A DNA stretch of 64,000 nt from Azadirachta indica. Taxonomy: Eukaryota > Streptophyta > Magnoliopsida > Sapindales > Meliaceae. The stretch spans positions 15,658,363 to 15,722,362 of the forward strand of contig CM040449.1 in the NCBI GenBank assembly GCA_022749755.1, read 5' to 3'. The notes below the pieces were generated by a model, which was given only the letters and a program-made list of their open reading frames with translations, was not told the DNA's origin and made no database searches. This document shows, in pieces, positions 1 to 10,658 of this stretch (positions are counted from its first letter, which is position 1; the number at the start of each line of letters is the position of its first letter). A program made the position numbers and the translations under genes.

Positions 1-1070
1 TCTTATCGAAGGAAATACAGAACCTATCCCTTCCCTAAAGATTTAAGATGCCTCAAATCCCATCGAATAAGGGAAAGATGGACCTAACGTTGTCCATTGA
101 TTTCTTTAGAGAGATAATGTTGCAAGGATTAATAGAGATGTAGATGTACCGTCTATTTGCCCTGACCTTGGAAGGGCAAACGCGACATTAGTATAAGAAT
201 TTGAGGCCAGAAAGTGTGAAAAGTTTTGGTCAAATTTGTGTGCAATTTGTTGGTGAGTTTAGAGGAACAGTGACCATAACGAAAAACCCTAATTCGTTGT
301 TGCTGATAAAGCAAGGAAGAGACGAGATGTTGAAAAGTTTTGTCAAAGGATATCATGAGGAAGTCATTGAAGCTGAGGCCTTCTCATATCCCTTGGCACT
401 AAAAGAACTCAAGAAAAGACTAAGAATGAATAGAAGATGGTTCACTGCTTACAAGCGAATCGTAACTACGTATGATCAAGCTTATAAGGAGATTTTTGAA
501 GAAATCAACATTGAGGATTGGATGCTACTAAAGAAAAAGGAAGAGAGACTGGAAGAATCAAGGAGCAAAGTGCAAAGGTCGAGACCCCCTAGGATAGGAG
601 GAATTGGAGGGGTCAATAGCAGCTTTATCCTAGGCCTCTTGCAAAGAAGGAAGACTTTTAAAGATCGTACTTCGACAGCAGATCCGACCAGAGACGGGAT
701 CAAAGATTTTAATTCGCGAGATATGAAGGAGGAACAGAGTAACAAATGGAGTTTCCCCTCCCAAAGTTGAGGGAAGTGATTAAAAGAGTCACCTCTATTA
801 GGACCGAAGAAATTTTATGAAACTAAATGCCCCTCTATTAATGATTTACGATTAGATTGAGGATTTAAATTTGCTGCCCAGACCTCGTCCCTTATAGTCA
901 CTGTCGAATGTTCGCAATAAGGAAAGAAGGTGTGTTTTTCATCAAAACTACAGGCACATAATAGATCAGTGTCTCGATTTGAAGAAGCAAATTGAAATCT
1001 TAGTGAGAAATAATTACTTAGATAGATACAAGACGGGAACGTACGAAATAGAAAAGGACTCGAGATATAG
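1..1070 (+). pseudogene. gag (capsid/nucleocapsid) pseudogene, partial
   Basis: The longest open stretch is 201-770, continuing from LRPESVKSF. It fits the Retrotrans_gag domain in which a conserved W precedes a KL/NLRP segment; here the W codon is TAG at about 189. The open stretch appears to begin at a TTG codon, so it is not a true start. A CCHC-like zinc knuckle follows in another frame at 931-972, spaced C-x2-H-x4-H-x4-C, with LKKQIE after it, as in Tat/Athila-type gag. An in-frame stop precedes MYRLFALTLEG near 147. The 5' part of gag is outside the window, but the matching part can be read at 62208-62998. Confidence 0.85.
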
Positions 1071-1075
1071 GAAAA

Positions 1076-1631
1076 ATGGGATTAGAGGATTCAATTCATA
1101 GAAGCATAATAATTTTGGGAGGACCAACGTTGACGGGTAGCTCCAACAACACAACGAAGAATTATTCAAAATATTCACTGCCGAGCACTTCTATGGACCA
1201 TTACGTGATGGATGTTAGAGCTGAGAAAAAACCCGATCTGGCATCGATTCCAATCATATTCATCGATGAAGATAAAGCTGGGGTTAGCTATCCCCATGAT
1301 GACGCCTTGGTTATAACATTGGAGATTGGTTCAGTTAAAGTTAACAGGGTTTTAGTGGAAACAAGAAGTTTAGCTAATATTATATTCAATGAGACCAACT
1401 GATACCGCTCTGTATGGGTTTACAAATTCATATATCTTCCCGCTAGGTTCAATTCAACTACCATTGACTATATGGGATAGACCATATCAGAAGACCACAA
1501 TGATAGACTTTGAAATTGTAAACTTAAAAATGTCGTACGCCATGATTTTGGGAAGGCCCTTCCTAAGAAAAATAAGGGCGGTTGAGAGTATATATATTGA
1601 AAATCAATTTCTGAGCAAGAAAGGGAATTAG
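1076..1631 (+). pseudogene. retroviral-type aspartic protease pseudogene
   Basis: Two overlapping frames (1076-1402 and 1389-1631) together cover a protease region. The first ends in RVLVETRSLANIIF, where the family has VLVDTGSSANIIF. The catalytic D-T-G is therefore E-T-R, so it would be inactive even if expressed. The second frame contains FEIVNLKMSYAMILGRPFLRKIRAV, cited here only by its core SYAMILGRPFL, which matches the conserved ILGRP(W/F)L segment downstream of the active site. A frameshift near 1390-1400 separates the halves. It lies between gag and RT, as expected. Confidence 0.85.
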
Positions 1632-1869
1632 TGTGATACATGGGGACTAGAAAGTTGTTCGGATATGTTTTACGGCCTTATCGAGACAATTCTATTGTAT
1701 ATCGGCAAAAAACGTTGGCAAATTGAATGACGAGGATGTCGAGCAATGAAAGGAGATGGACAGGCTTAAAAGGAAAGATACGACTAATGCTTGAACTAGC
1801 GAAGAAATTAGAATCAACATCCATTGACTCCTTCAGACTTAAACGGGTGACAAAAATCAACTCTTAACT

Positions 1870-2640
1870 ACCAAGTGAAGAAAAAAGAAGCTGATCTCTT
1901 TCTTAAGAGAGTATACGGATGTGTTCGCATGGAGCCACGAGGACATGTTAGGAATTAACCCCAAGATCATTTCCCATTATTTATCAATAAACCCAACGTT
2001 CAAACTTGTGAAGCAGAAGTGAAGGGTTTTCAACCAAGAACGAAGAAAAGCGATCAAAGCAAAGGTAGATAAGCTAATTACAACGGGGTTCATCAAAGAA
2101 GTGTACTACTTAGATTGGGTAGTTAACGTAGTGATGGTCAAGATGGCGAATAAGAAGTAAAGGATGTGTGTCAACTTCACCAATCTGAACAAGGCATGTT
2201 CGAAAGATAATTTTCCACTCCTTCGGATATATTAGCTAGTAGATTTGACGGCCAGACATAAATTGTTAAGCTTCATAGATGCATTTTGAAGGTACAATCA
2301 AATCCAAATATGCAAAGCCAATCAAGAAAAAACGGCCTTACTAACTGACCAAGGATTGTACTGCTACAAGGTGATGCCTTTTGGTTTAAAGAACGCGAGG
2401 GCGACATTTCAAAGGTTAATGAATGATGTTTTTAAGCTCTTGATCAGAAAAACAATAGAAATGTATGTCAATAACATGATTACCAAGTCGTGCAGAACTA
2501 AGAATCATGTTCAACATTTAAGGTAAACGTTCTTTTTACTCATATGGAATATGAAGCTAAATCCCGAAAAGTGTGCGTTTGAAGTTCCTAGGATTCTTGG
2601 TTAATGAGCGAGGGATAGAGGCAAATCCCTACAAGATTCA
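1870..2640 (+). pseudogene. reverse transcriptase pseudogene (catalytic DD lost)
   Basis: The frame near 1930 reads AWSHEDMLGINPKI, close to the conserved FAWSHEDMPGI that opens the RT region in these elements. Further pieces are FNQERRKAIKAKVDKL, RMCVNFTNLNKAC (family RVCVDFTDLNKAC), SFIDAF and YCYKVMPFGLKNARATFQ. At 2464-2475 the catalytic YVDD is YVNN, so both metal-binding aspartates are asparagine codons. Several stops (for example before RMCVNF and after SFIDAF) interrupt it. Most changes look like G-to-A or C-to-T, as expected of methylated, silenced copies. Confidence 0.9.
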
Positions 2641-2699
2641 GGATATACTAAATATGAAATCTTCGACCATGTTGAAGGAGGTGTAGGTCTTGACAAGGA

Positions 2700-3260
2700 G
2701 GTTAGCCGCGCTAAACAGATTCATTTCCAAAGTTACTAATCGATCTTTTGAATTTTTTACGTTATAAAGAAAGGAAAGTATGTGGGGTCGACAAAGGAGT
2801 GCAAAAATAGCTTCAGAAGTTGAAAGATTATTTGGCCAATCTGCCTCGTCTGGCCAGCCCACTGATCAGGGACACACTATATTTGTATTTAGCGGTAACT
2901 GATCACACGGTGAGTTTTGTGCTGGTTAAGGAAGATGAAGGAACGCACCAACCAATCTACTGTATTAGTAAGTCACTGTTAGACGCAAAAAAGAGATACT
3001 ACCCCCCAGATAAACTAGCCCTAGCACTAGTGCTGGTAGTGCGAAAAGTCCGGCCATACTTCCAAGTGCACACTGTAATGGTCCTCACTAATCAACTACT
3101 ATGGCAGATATTACACAAGCTCGACCTCTTAGAAAAGTTACTTAAGTGGTCATTTGAACTTACTGAATTCGACGTCGACTACCAACCTAACAAAGCTATC
3201 AAAGTTCATGCATTGGCAAATTTCATTGCAGAAAGATCAGTTTCAGAAAAGCTGATGATA
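2700..3260 (+). pseudogene. first RNase H domain pseudogene
   Basis: The open frame 2820-3407 includes LYLYLAVTDHTVSFVLVKED, YCISKSLLDAKKRYYPPDKL, ALVLVVRKVRPYFQVH and TEFDVDYQPNKAIKVHALAN. These match the RNase H-like domain that follows RT in Ty3/gypsy elements (VSKAL, RYxxxEKLALALV, RPYFQ, FDIxYxPRxxIKAQALADFI). The family's ADF is ANF here. The apparent start of the frame is not an ATG, and the domain begins slightly upstream in a disturbed frame. Confidence 0.88.
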
Positions 3261-3339
3261 CAACAAATAGGCGAACCAACGACGTCTCAGGATGTTGAGA
3301 GTATAAAGTTGGGCAGACAATTCGCTCAGAACTGCCCTG

Positions 3340-3999
3340 CGAAAACGAAAATCGATGGTGTCTTGCTATTTGAAGGGGCACGAAATTGTGGTGTCGTACG
3401 TAGATAGGACATCAAATGTACAAGACGGAGGTGCTGACATAATGTTGGCTAGACCAAGGAATGAGGAATTAGCTTACGCCCTACACTTTGATTTCAAAGT
3501 AACCAACAACAAAGTAGAATGTGAAGCTTTATTGGCGGGACTTGGCCTAACCTTGTCAATTGAGATACAGTGTGTTGAAGTAAATGGGGATTTACAACTG
3601 ATGATAAATCAGGTCCCTGGGAAGTTCCAGGCAAGGGGTGGAACCATGAACGCCTATCTGAGTAAAGTAATGAAGTTAGTGAAGCACTTCAGAAGGGTGG
3701 TAGTGACTTAAATTCCTCGAATGAAAAATGTCAAAGCAAATGCCTTAACCAAATTAGCCTTAACATTACAGGGAAGGTTTCTTATGATGGTTCCTATAGA
3801 AGTGCTACATCAGAAAAGCGTGAAAAAATCAGAGACAAAGTTAAATCAGATCAGTACGATATATCAAGCTCAGACTTGGAGGGATCTAATCCGAGAGTAT
3901 ATTCTCGAAGGAAAGCTGCCTAGGGATAAGAAAGCGGGTAGGAAAATTAAGAGTAAATTCTCATATTACTCAGTGATTGATGGAATACTGTATAAGTAA
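3340..3999 (+). pseudogene. second (archaeal-type) RNase H domain and linker, Tat-clade marker
   Basis: Frame 3355-3711 reads YVDRTSNVQDGGADIML, ELAYALHFDFKVTNNKVECE and LMINQVPGKFQARG. This matches the RVT_3/aRNH domain (YVDGSSN..GGAGIVL, LRFNFKASNNEAEYEAL, LVVNQVxGEFEA). Frame 3721-3999 continues with MKNVKANALTKLA, the usual end of the domain (family: ENxxADALAKLA), then a linker that ends in DGILYK, just before the integrase zinc-binding region. A stop at 3709-3711 and the change of YEALIAGL to CEALLAGL mark decay. A second RNase H here is characteristic of the Tat lineage and argues against Athila or chromovirus. Confidence 0.88.
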
Positions 4000-4053
4000 G
4001 GACTCGGGCTACCTTACTTGTGATGTGTCGATGAGAAGAAGGCAAATTAAGTG

Positions 4054-5458
4054 TAATAAGAATGCAGAACGCCATATTTTTCTCACTTAATTTTTTAGTT
4101 CTTTATACTTATTTAGTTCTTAAATGTACTCATTATTCTTATATTTTGATTTAGGATGCAAATGAAGACATTAAGTGCAAAATGAAGCTAATTGTAGGAT
4201 TTTGGATAGTTTCGAGATCGCTTCGTAATCTGAGCATAACTTTCTTATCCAAGCTCAAATTGAGATGATTAAAGATGCCGTAGAACATCAAGAAAAGGCA
4301 ATACAACTTTCATGTTTTGAGTTTTGAGAGATTCTGGATACATCAAAGCCAAAATTGGGCTTGAAGTTGTTGCACTTGTGTGGTTGACTATCTGAAATGT
4401 TCCTTAGCCTACAATTCTAATACACGAATTTAATGCAGTTTATTTTTCGAAGTTTTTATATCCAGTGCACGAAAATTATAGCTGAAATCACCACCCCCTT
4501 ATTTACATTAAAGATTTTATTTTATTCTTAATATTTTTCTTAATTAGTCAGATTTGAATATTATTATTTTAGGATATTGTTTTTAAAGATTTGGTAGAAT
4601 TCTAGTAGGTGAATTAATGTGTATAAAAGGGAGGAGAAATCATGAGATGGGGAGCTGCCTCTTTTCTCTAATTTTTCTTTTAAGTTATCAAAGGAAACGA
4701 AAGCCTCATAATTAATAAAAATGTAAGATTTAATTTGATTCTTATTATTTAATTTTTGCTTTGAGTAACAAATATTCTTCTACGCTTATTTTCATGACTA
4801 TCTCGTTCAATTACAATGAGGCCTACTAGTTTATTATTCATTGCAATCTATTGCCAGGTTAGATATCAAATCCATAATTGTTTGATTCCTCTGATTTGTG
4901 AAGCAACTATGATTTGATGATTTACTGCGTCAAAAATTATTAGATCTTAGGAAGAATGTTCAACTAAACTAAATGCAACCGCTTGTGCTTACGTTGTTTA
5001 GATTAATTGGTCTCTCTAATTCTTAAAACCGCTACTAAATTAAACCTTTAGGACTTTTCTTGACTTATTTAGTAGTTAGAGTTGATTAGATTGCTTATTT
5101 TCTAATTAACTACGACTAAGAAGAGATAGGAAAAATGGCTCCAACAGTGAATATTCAAAGTATAAATTGATAGATTCTAATATTGATGATCAGTTGTAAA
5201 ATTCCGATGGTGGATGTTAACTTAGACCAAGTTTTGTTCTTTTGATTGATTTTGCTATTTCAATTTAAATTATTCCTTAGTTGTTATCTTAAAACTATTT
5301 TCTTTATATTCAAATCCCCGCCCTACCCCTTTTTTTTGTTCACGTAGCCATAAAACTAGACTAAATATTCTCTATGGGAGCGATCCTTACTCGTACCACT
5401 ATATGTATCTTGTTTAGAAGTTTAGGTTTTATTTTTGGTTGCTTGTGATAGTATACCA
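4054..5458 (+). mobile_element. 1.4-kb LTR-like insertion in the Tat element, probable solo LTR
   Basis: The integrase region reads DGILYK..LPYL..CVDEKKAN, then stops making sense at about 4049, and resumes at 5461 with VLREFH, the continuation expected after EANY. The intervening 1405 bp is therefore inserted. Putative 5-bp target duplications are AAGTG (4049-4053) and ACGTG (5459-5463), with one mismatch. The ends are TA...CA, possibly a mutated TG...CA. Near the 3' end it has GGGAGCGATCCTTACTCGT, the signature seen in reverse complement in the repeats at 10659, 16352 and 19690. No ORF or internal LTR pair was seen, so a solo LTR is most likely. Confidence 0.65.
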
Positions 5459-5460
5459 AC

Positions 5461-6530
5461 GTGCTTAGAGAATTTCACATTAGTAGTTGAGGCGATCATG
5501 GGGGAGGTAGGTCTTTGACATAACACATTTTGCGCCAAGGGTATTATTGTTCGACACAGCACTGTGACACGATGAAGACAGCTCAGACTTGCCCAAGTTG
5601 TCAAGTTCACATAGACATCCTAAGGCAACCCCCTAAACATCTCACCACTTTATTAAGCCTGTGGCCTTCTGCTCAGTGGAGGCTAGAGTTGATTGGCCCA
5701 CTGCCAACGGGACATGCTCAGATGAAGTATGCAATTGTTGCAATCAATTACTTTACAAAATGGGTGGAAGTAGAGTCGCTAGCCAACATAACGCAGAAAA
5801 AGACCACTGTTTTCTTAGAATGGAGCATAATTTATCAGTTCAGGATTCCACGTATACTAATAGTAGACAATAGCAAGCAGTTTAATAATGTGATATTCAA
5901 AGGATTTTGAGCTGATTTGAACATCGCTCTCAGATTTGTGTTCCTTGTCCATCCCAAAGCAAATAGGCAAGTGGATACGGTGAATAAGATTGTTAAGAAG
6001 GCATTAAAGAAGCAACTTAACAACAAGAAACAGATGGGTAAATGAATTATCTCAGGTCTTTTGAGCCTATCGACTAACAGCGAGAACAACGACTAGCAAG
6101 ATGCCTTATTCATTGGCATTCGGTTTTGAAGTAGTAATACTAGTAGAAATAGGGATGCCTTTGTTCAGAGTACAATATTTCAACAAACTTAAGAATGATG
6201 GGGCAATGGAATTAAGTTTGAATTTGTTAAGAAAATCGTGATCAGACGCTCGTCAAGATGGCTGCTTATCAACAAAGGGTGGCAAAATACTACAATAAAA
6301 GGGTATGTTCAAGAGCTTTCCGACAAAGAGATTTAGTATTGCGCGGGTTACCTAAAACATTAAAGTGCTCGAAGAAAGGGCTTAATGGCTAATTGGGAAG
6401 ATCTGTATAAAGTAATCAAGATCATCAAACTACGAGTTTATAAATTGCAGCACCCAGATGGAAAAGAAGTTAGAAAACCATGGAACACAGAATTGTTCAA
6501 GAAGTACTTTCCCTGAAACAATTATAGCTT
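5461..6530 (+). pseudogene. integrase pseudogene (3' main part)
   Basis: The frame from about 5461 reads VLREFH, LRQGYYC and TCPSCQVH, the integrase zinc-binding region. Frame 5530-5910 then has LELIGPLPTG and YAIVAINYFTKWVEVE, matching the rve core (LDLVGPLPTG, YAVVAVDYFTKWVEAE). The first catalytic D is E and the second-D motif VTDNG is IVDNS. A stop follows FKGF. Later frames contain HPKANRQVDTVNKIV (family HPQANGQVEVxNKIL), which carries the DD35E glutamate position. The C-terminal chromatin-side segment is traceable to KPWNTELFKKYF, with the stop near 6515. The enzyme is dead through stops and changed catalytic residues. Confidence 0.9.
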
Positions 6531-6534
6531 AAAA

Positions 6535-6870
6535 AGATTTGACCTCAGTTTAGTTCATACAGTGATTATTTGGCCATATAATTTCGGAATGTCACAAAAA
6601 AATCCTACCTTAGTTCAGATGGAACACAATAATAAGAAATTGTTAAATTTTAGTTTTATGTAAAACTTGTTGTAATAAGGTCCGACCCTAGTTCAGGCTA
6701 AACAACAATGACAAAATAAATAAATTCCTTATTTCAGAATATAACTATCACAAAAAGATCTGACCTCAGTTTAAATCGAATAAGAAAAACTTGCTCACAA
6801 AATATCACACTAATTTTAGATTTGATGTTAGCTTCTTTATCGTTAACTTGACCTCAGTTCAGGATACAAA
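6535..6870 (+). repeat. degenerate tandem repeats between integrase and antisense ORF
   Basis: A TCTGACCTCAGTTCAGG-like motif recurs at about 6538, 6603, 6682, 6758 and 6847, in each case inside a unit of roughly 65-90 bp. The units are diverged. Tandem repeats downstream of integrase are common in Tat-lineage elements; their role is unknown. Confidence 0.7.
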
Positions 6871-7059
6871 CCAAATAACTTAGATAAATCAATTATCACC
6901 ATTATTACCGGACTATCTTAGTGAGTCAATCATACAACAGAAACATTATAATAGCAGAATAGAAGGAAAATAAAGATGAAATTTCAATAAAAATTTATAA
7001 AACAATCATCTATATCTTACATAAATTTTTAGGTACAAAAAATTAGAGTTATTAGGTGT

Positions 7060-9300
7060 CCTTCAGAGAAGATATGATGCCAAAAGTTGGAGTCATGGAA
7101 GGAGGCGTGGTCGATTGAATAGGATCAAGTTGAACAAAGTTAGGACTCTAGGCTAGCTCTTCAACCAATGTCTCCCCAAGATCCTCAGCTTCTGACAGAG
7201 TGGGTCAGGAAATGTTGAGATTGTCAAAAAGCCAACCTAGATTTGATCTTCATGCTTATTCTAGAAGATATTACAGGCTAAATCCGAAACTTTCTTAATA
7301 GAGGCATCGTATGGTTCCTCTATCTCGGCTTTAGCTCGAGTGAGTTCATCCTCCAGGTCCTTGTTAGTATAAGCAAGATCGACAGTGCGAGACCCAAGTG
7401 CAGACAGCTGAGCCTCATGATCGGCGACTTTGTCTTTAAGGGCGTTGCATTCTTTTGCCCATTTATTCCTCTCCTTGCTTAGTTAAGCCTCTAGTTGTTT
7501 CTTTCGCTTCTCCAATTCCTTCAGTTTTTTCTCTAGCGAATTCTTCTCTTAAATCAATTGGTCTATTAATTTATACAAGTTTACATTCACAATTGAGGGC
7601 TCATTTGCACTTTTAATATGCAAGCTAAGATATGGAACGCCTACACTAATCGAATTATGCGTTAGATAAGGTTATTACAATAAAATAAAAGGAAAGTGTC
7701 AAAGATGGTTACCCTGTTGAGCTGTGAGTGAATGGTCTCCAAAATGATGTCTGTGCTGGCAGCCTCCACCTAAGAAGACAATGAAGAGTCAACTAAATAG
7801 ACCAAGTGGTTGACAGCAGGGATTAGATGCTTGAACAACTCCCTTTTCCCCTCCGACATATATGACCAATAGAGACTGTCTATTTCGACTAATTCATTGC
7901 CTTGTTCAGTGTATTATTTTTTTGACGGCCTCTCCTCGGCGCTTTTAAGAGCCTCTATTGGGTGTTTTCCTTTGTCTTTTAAAAGCTTACTCTTGTCCTT
8001 CTTAGAGCCTTGATCAGCCTTTTTCATTTTCGCCTTTTACTCGGCTATCTTTTTCTGATACCCTTTAACCTGTTCGAATTTTTTTAGAGGCTTCTATTAC
8101 TTCTACGTCGAAACCCTAATCGAAGTACCCAGAGAAAAAAGAATAGACCCCAAGAAGCTCAGAAGTTTTTTTCTCCTCTTGGCAGAGCCATCTTCTCTAC
8201 AAGACATGAAAAGCAAAAAGACTTATAATGAATAAAAATAAAAGGCGTTCTGATTAGTTTCTAGGATGAGTCCTTTTTCTACCTGAAGTGCAGTCTCAAA
8301 CTCTTCACGAGTAGGGGTGGCCTCAACAAAATTAGAAGCAATAAGCTGATTCGGGGAAAACAGAGTCTTTTGATCGACTTATTTTGCACGCCACTTTTTG
8401 ATTTTCGATAAGAAAGGGTCTGCTAAGTTAGGTTTTGAATCCCAGGTAGCTACAAAAACAAAGAAAAGTATTAGAAAACCCTAGCAATGGTGTTCAACCT
8501 AAAGAACTTAGTGTGTTAATCTGGCACTATAGGATGTACTTATGAAGAACTAGTTTAAATGTGTAGGGTATAAGGCTGTATATATTCATCTTAGCTAAGA
8601 AAAACTAGCACCAATCCCCACCCACAAAGAACCACCTATCTTTCCAATTTTTATTATAAGTAGGGTTACCCATAACTAATTCATCGGCCTGGGTGCAGGA
8701 CTGAAGGTAGTAAAAGTTTGGGTACTTTTTTGGTCCCTTCTTAAGTAAGAATAAATATTTAATTTTGCCTATAATCGGTGGGGTTTGTTTGGCCATAGCC
8801 CAAATCACGTACAGGCCAATAATGGTTGTCTATCCGTTCAAGTTCAGCTAATAAAGAGGAATCTGAAGTCGTAGAACAAGGTGGCGAAATATGGTTGCAA
8901 TGGTATCCTAGCCCCAAGGAGAAACAATTCCTCGTTGAAGGTTACTTCATCTCCCCTCGGACGACTTGGAACTCGTTGATTTTAGAAACTCTAAAGGTGA
9001 TAGAGTTAGAGATGTTGTAGAGTTTTTTAAAAGCTACTAGGTCAGCCTCAGTAATACTAAACGGGAACTTTTTGACCTTAAACGAGCTATTTTTCATGGT
9101 CAGATCGGGGGGAGAGATTGAGTCAAAAGATGCTGACTGCTATGAGGGTTTTCTTAGAGTCTGATTCAACTTGGTTATCTTCAGTTCCACGGTTACTACG
9201 AGGTTCCTAGGCTATGAGTTGGAGCTCGCTAAATCTCTGCTCGGATAAGGAAACCCTAAAATGTCTGTTTAGGTTCTGAAGTGGTTCTTATGAGTCTTCT
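7060..9300 (-). pseudogene. antisense ORF of the Tat element, decayed
   Basis: On the - strand the most readable block is 8605-8808, with TYNKNWKDRWFFVGGDW, a motif common in plant retroelement-associated proteins (NKGWKxRFFFV). Upstream on - at about 9006-9054 lies SITEADLVAFKKLYNIS, which resembles the start of the same protein class. Toward 7060 there are charged, coiled-coil-like fragments (SxEGKRELFKHL, lysine-rich stretches). Many stops break it. Its place between integrase and 3' LTR, on the opposite strand, is the arrangement known for some Tat lineages (Retand/Ogre relatives). The function of these antisense products is not established. Confidence 0.7.
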
Positions 9301-10081
9301 TGGTTTTCAAATCAATTCTAGCATCCTAAAGCGTCAAAAGTAAATCTGTACTTATACTTAGTCGTGAAGCTAACTAAGAAAAAAGCGTGAAGTTCTATGG
9401 ATAAAATGGAAGATTCACAATGAAGAATAAAATGTAGTAAATAAGTTTGATAGAAAGAAAAACTTACTAGAATAAATAGGTCGACCGGAAGACAAGAGGT
9501 GATGCTGAAGGTAGAGCGGAGCTTCGCTTGCGAATTGGTGAAGAGATTTGCCGAAAAAGCTTGTGAAAAGTAACAGAAGTCTTTTGAACTTTGCAGAAAA
9601 TGCGATAAGTGAAGTGGTAAACAAGAGAAGAGGGTAGAATTTATATCCCACTCACTCTAATCTTGTAATCAAAATAAACGGTTCAGATACTACCACGAGG
9701 CCATCTGTTGACGTGGCCTTTTTGCAGGCAAGATGGACTAATCACACCGAAACACATGGTAGCTAGATAAAAGGTTTGAGGGTAGTAACGATTTCAAGCA
9801 TTTACACACATTAATTGTCAATGCGAGAATTAAGGTGAAACGCAGGCACATTTTAGCATTATTGGCGCTTCTTTCGAATTTCAAAAGTCGTAATGTTATT
9901 TTGTGTTTAGCCACCAAATAAACTTTTATTCTCACTCGCAATTTGGTTAGTTGTTCGAGAAGAAGCATCTAGTCAGATAAATCACATATCGTGTTTTGAT
10001 ATCTCTGTTAGGTGGGTGCCATCTAAGTAGAATTTGAGTACTTGAGAAATGAAGTTTCTAATGAAAATCTTTTTCACTGAA

Positions 10082-10096
10082 AACTGGGGGGCTTGA
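10082..10096 (+). other. polypurine tract of the Tat element
   Basis: AACTGGGGGGCTTGA lies immediately before the TG of the 3' LTR. An ACTGGGGGGCTT tract is the usual plus-strand primer for this class of Ty3/gypsy element. Confidence 0.85.
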
Positions 10097-10493
10097 TGTT
10101 TGGGAAGATAGGCTCAGCCCATAGGATTGGTAGACCTTATAATAAGCAATCTTAATACTTTGTTAGCTATTCACAATGCTAAACCAATCACGATTAGGTC
10201 GACTCGGAAGAGATTATGCTCAAGCACTCTATGAAAGAAGCTGGCTAAAAGAAATCTTTGTGGAGTAAGAAAAACCAATTTTGGAAGTTTTAATTTAAGA
10301 CAAGTTAGGATTCTGCAAGATACATTCTAAGTTTCATTAGAACACTTAGGACCACTAGAAAAAGGAAAGCTATATGTATATATAAGGGAGCCCTGCTTAT
10401 GAAAAGAGAGGACATTACTTTTACCAATTCAGTAATAATAAATATACAATTTTTATTGTGTGATATCTAAAGTTAAAATTTTCGATATCAACA
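10097..10493 (+). repeat. 3' LTR of the left Tat element (397 bp)
   Basis: It starts TGTTTGGG and ends ATCAACA (TG...CA). It is followed by ATTGA (10494-10498), the target duplication. A TATATAAG box lies at about 10377. Aligned by eye with the 5' LTR at 61778-62171, it shows roughly 65 differences over about 395 positions (near 15%, mostly transitions), which indicates an old insertion. It is much more diverged than the gag regions of the two partial elements. Confidence 0.9.
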
Positions 10494-10658
10494 ATTGATG
10501 AAAGTGAAAATTCTTACCCTTACGATACACCAAACTCTTATCCATTATTGTTACTCAAATAAGCGCATTCCAAACTACCTGAATTACAAAAATAAAAATT
10601 TAAATATACAATTTTGGCATGAGATTATAATAATTATTTGGTAGACTTAAATAATTAC
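10494..10658 (+). repeat. flank repeat Y' (right side of the Tat insertion site)
   Basis: This 165-bp stretch begins ATTGATGAAAGTG right after the LTR and is about 90% identical to 55014-55178. In that copy it directly follows sequence X, with no LTR. It is therefore the right half of a repeat (XY) split by the Tat insertion. The homology stops at 10658, where a different repeat begins. Confidence 0.85.

Larger units (their letters stand above)
1..10493 (+). mobile_element. Tat-clade Ty3/gypsy LTR retrotransposon, 5' end outside window, decayed
   Basis: The order read on + is gag, aspartic protease, reverse transcriptase, RNase H, a second RNase H, integrase, a tandem-repeat tract, an antisense ORF, a polypurine tract and a 3' LTR. 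A second RNase H before the integrase, plus a long 3' region with tandem repeats and an antisense ORF, is the family signature of the plant Tat lineage (Ogre/Retand-like). Every domain carries stops, frameshifts or lost catalytic residues, so this copy cannot move by itself. The 5' LTR lies beyond position 1. A 1.4-kb repeat interrupts it between the RNase H and integrase regions. Its gag is about 99% identical to the partial element at the right end of the window. Confidence 0.93.

Noticed and set aside
1..1002. Window ends as the overlap of a circular molecule (organelle, virus or eccDNA)
   Set aside because: The 1-kb end overlap is not identical (nine substitutions and an indel), and the content is nuclear plant transposons and genes.
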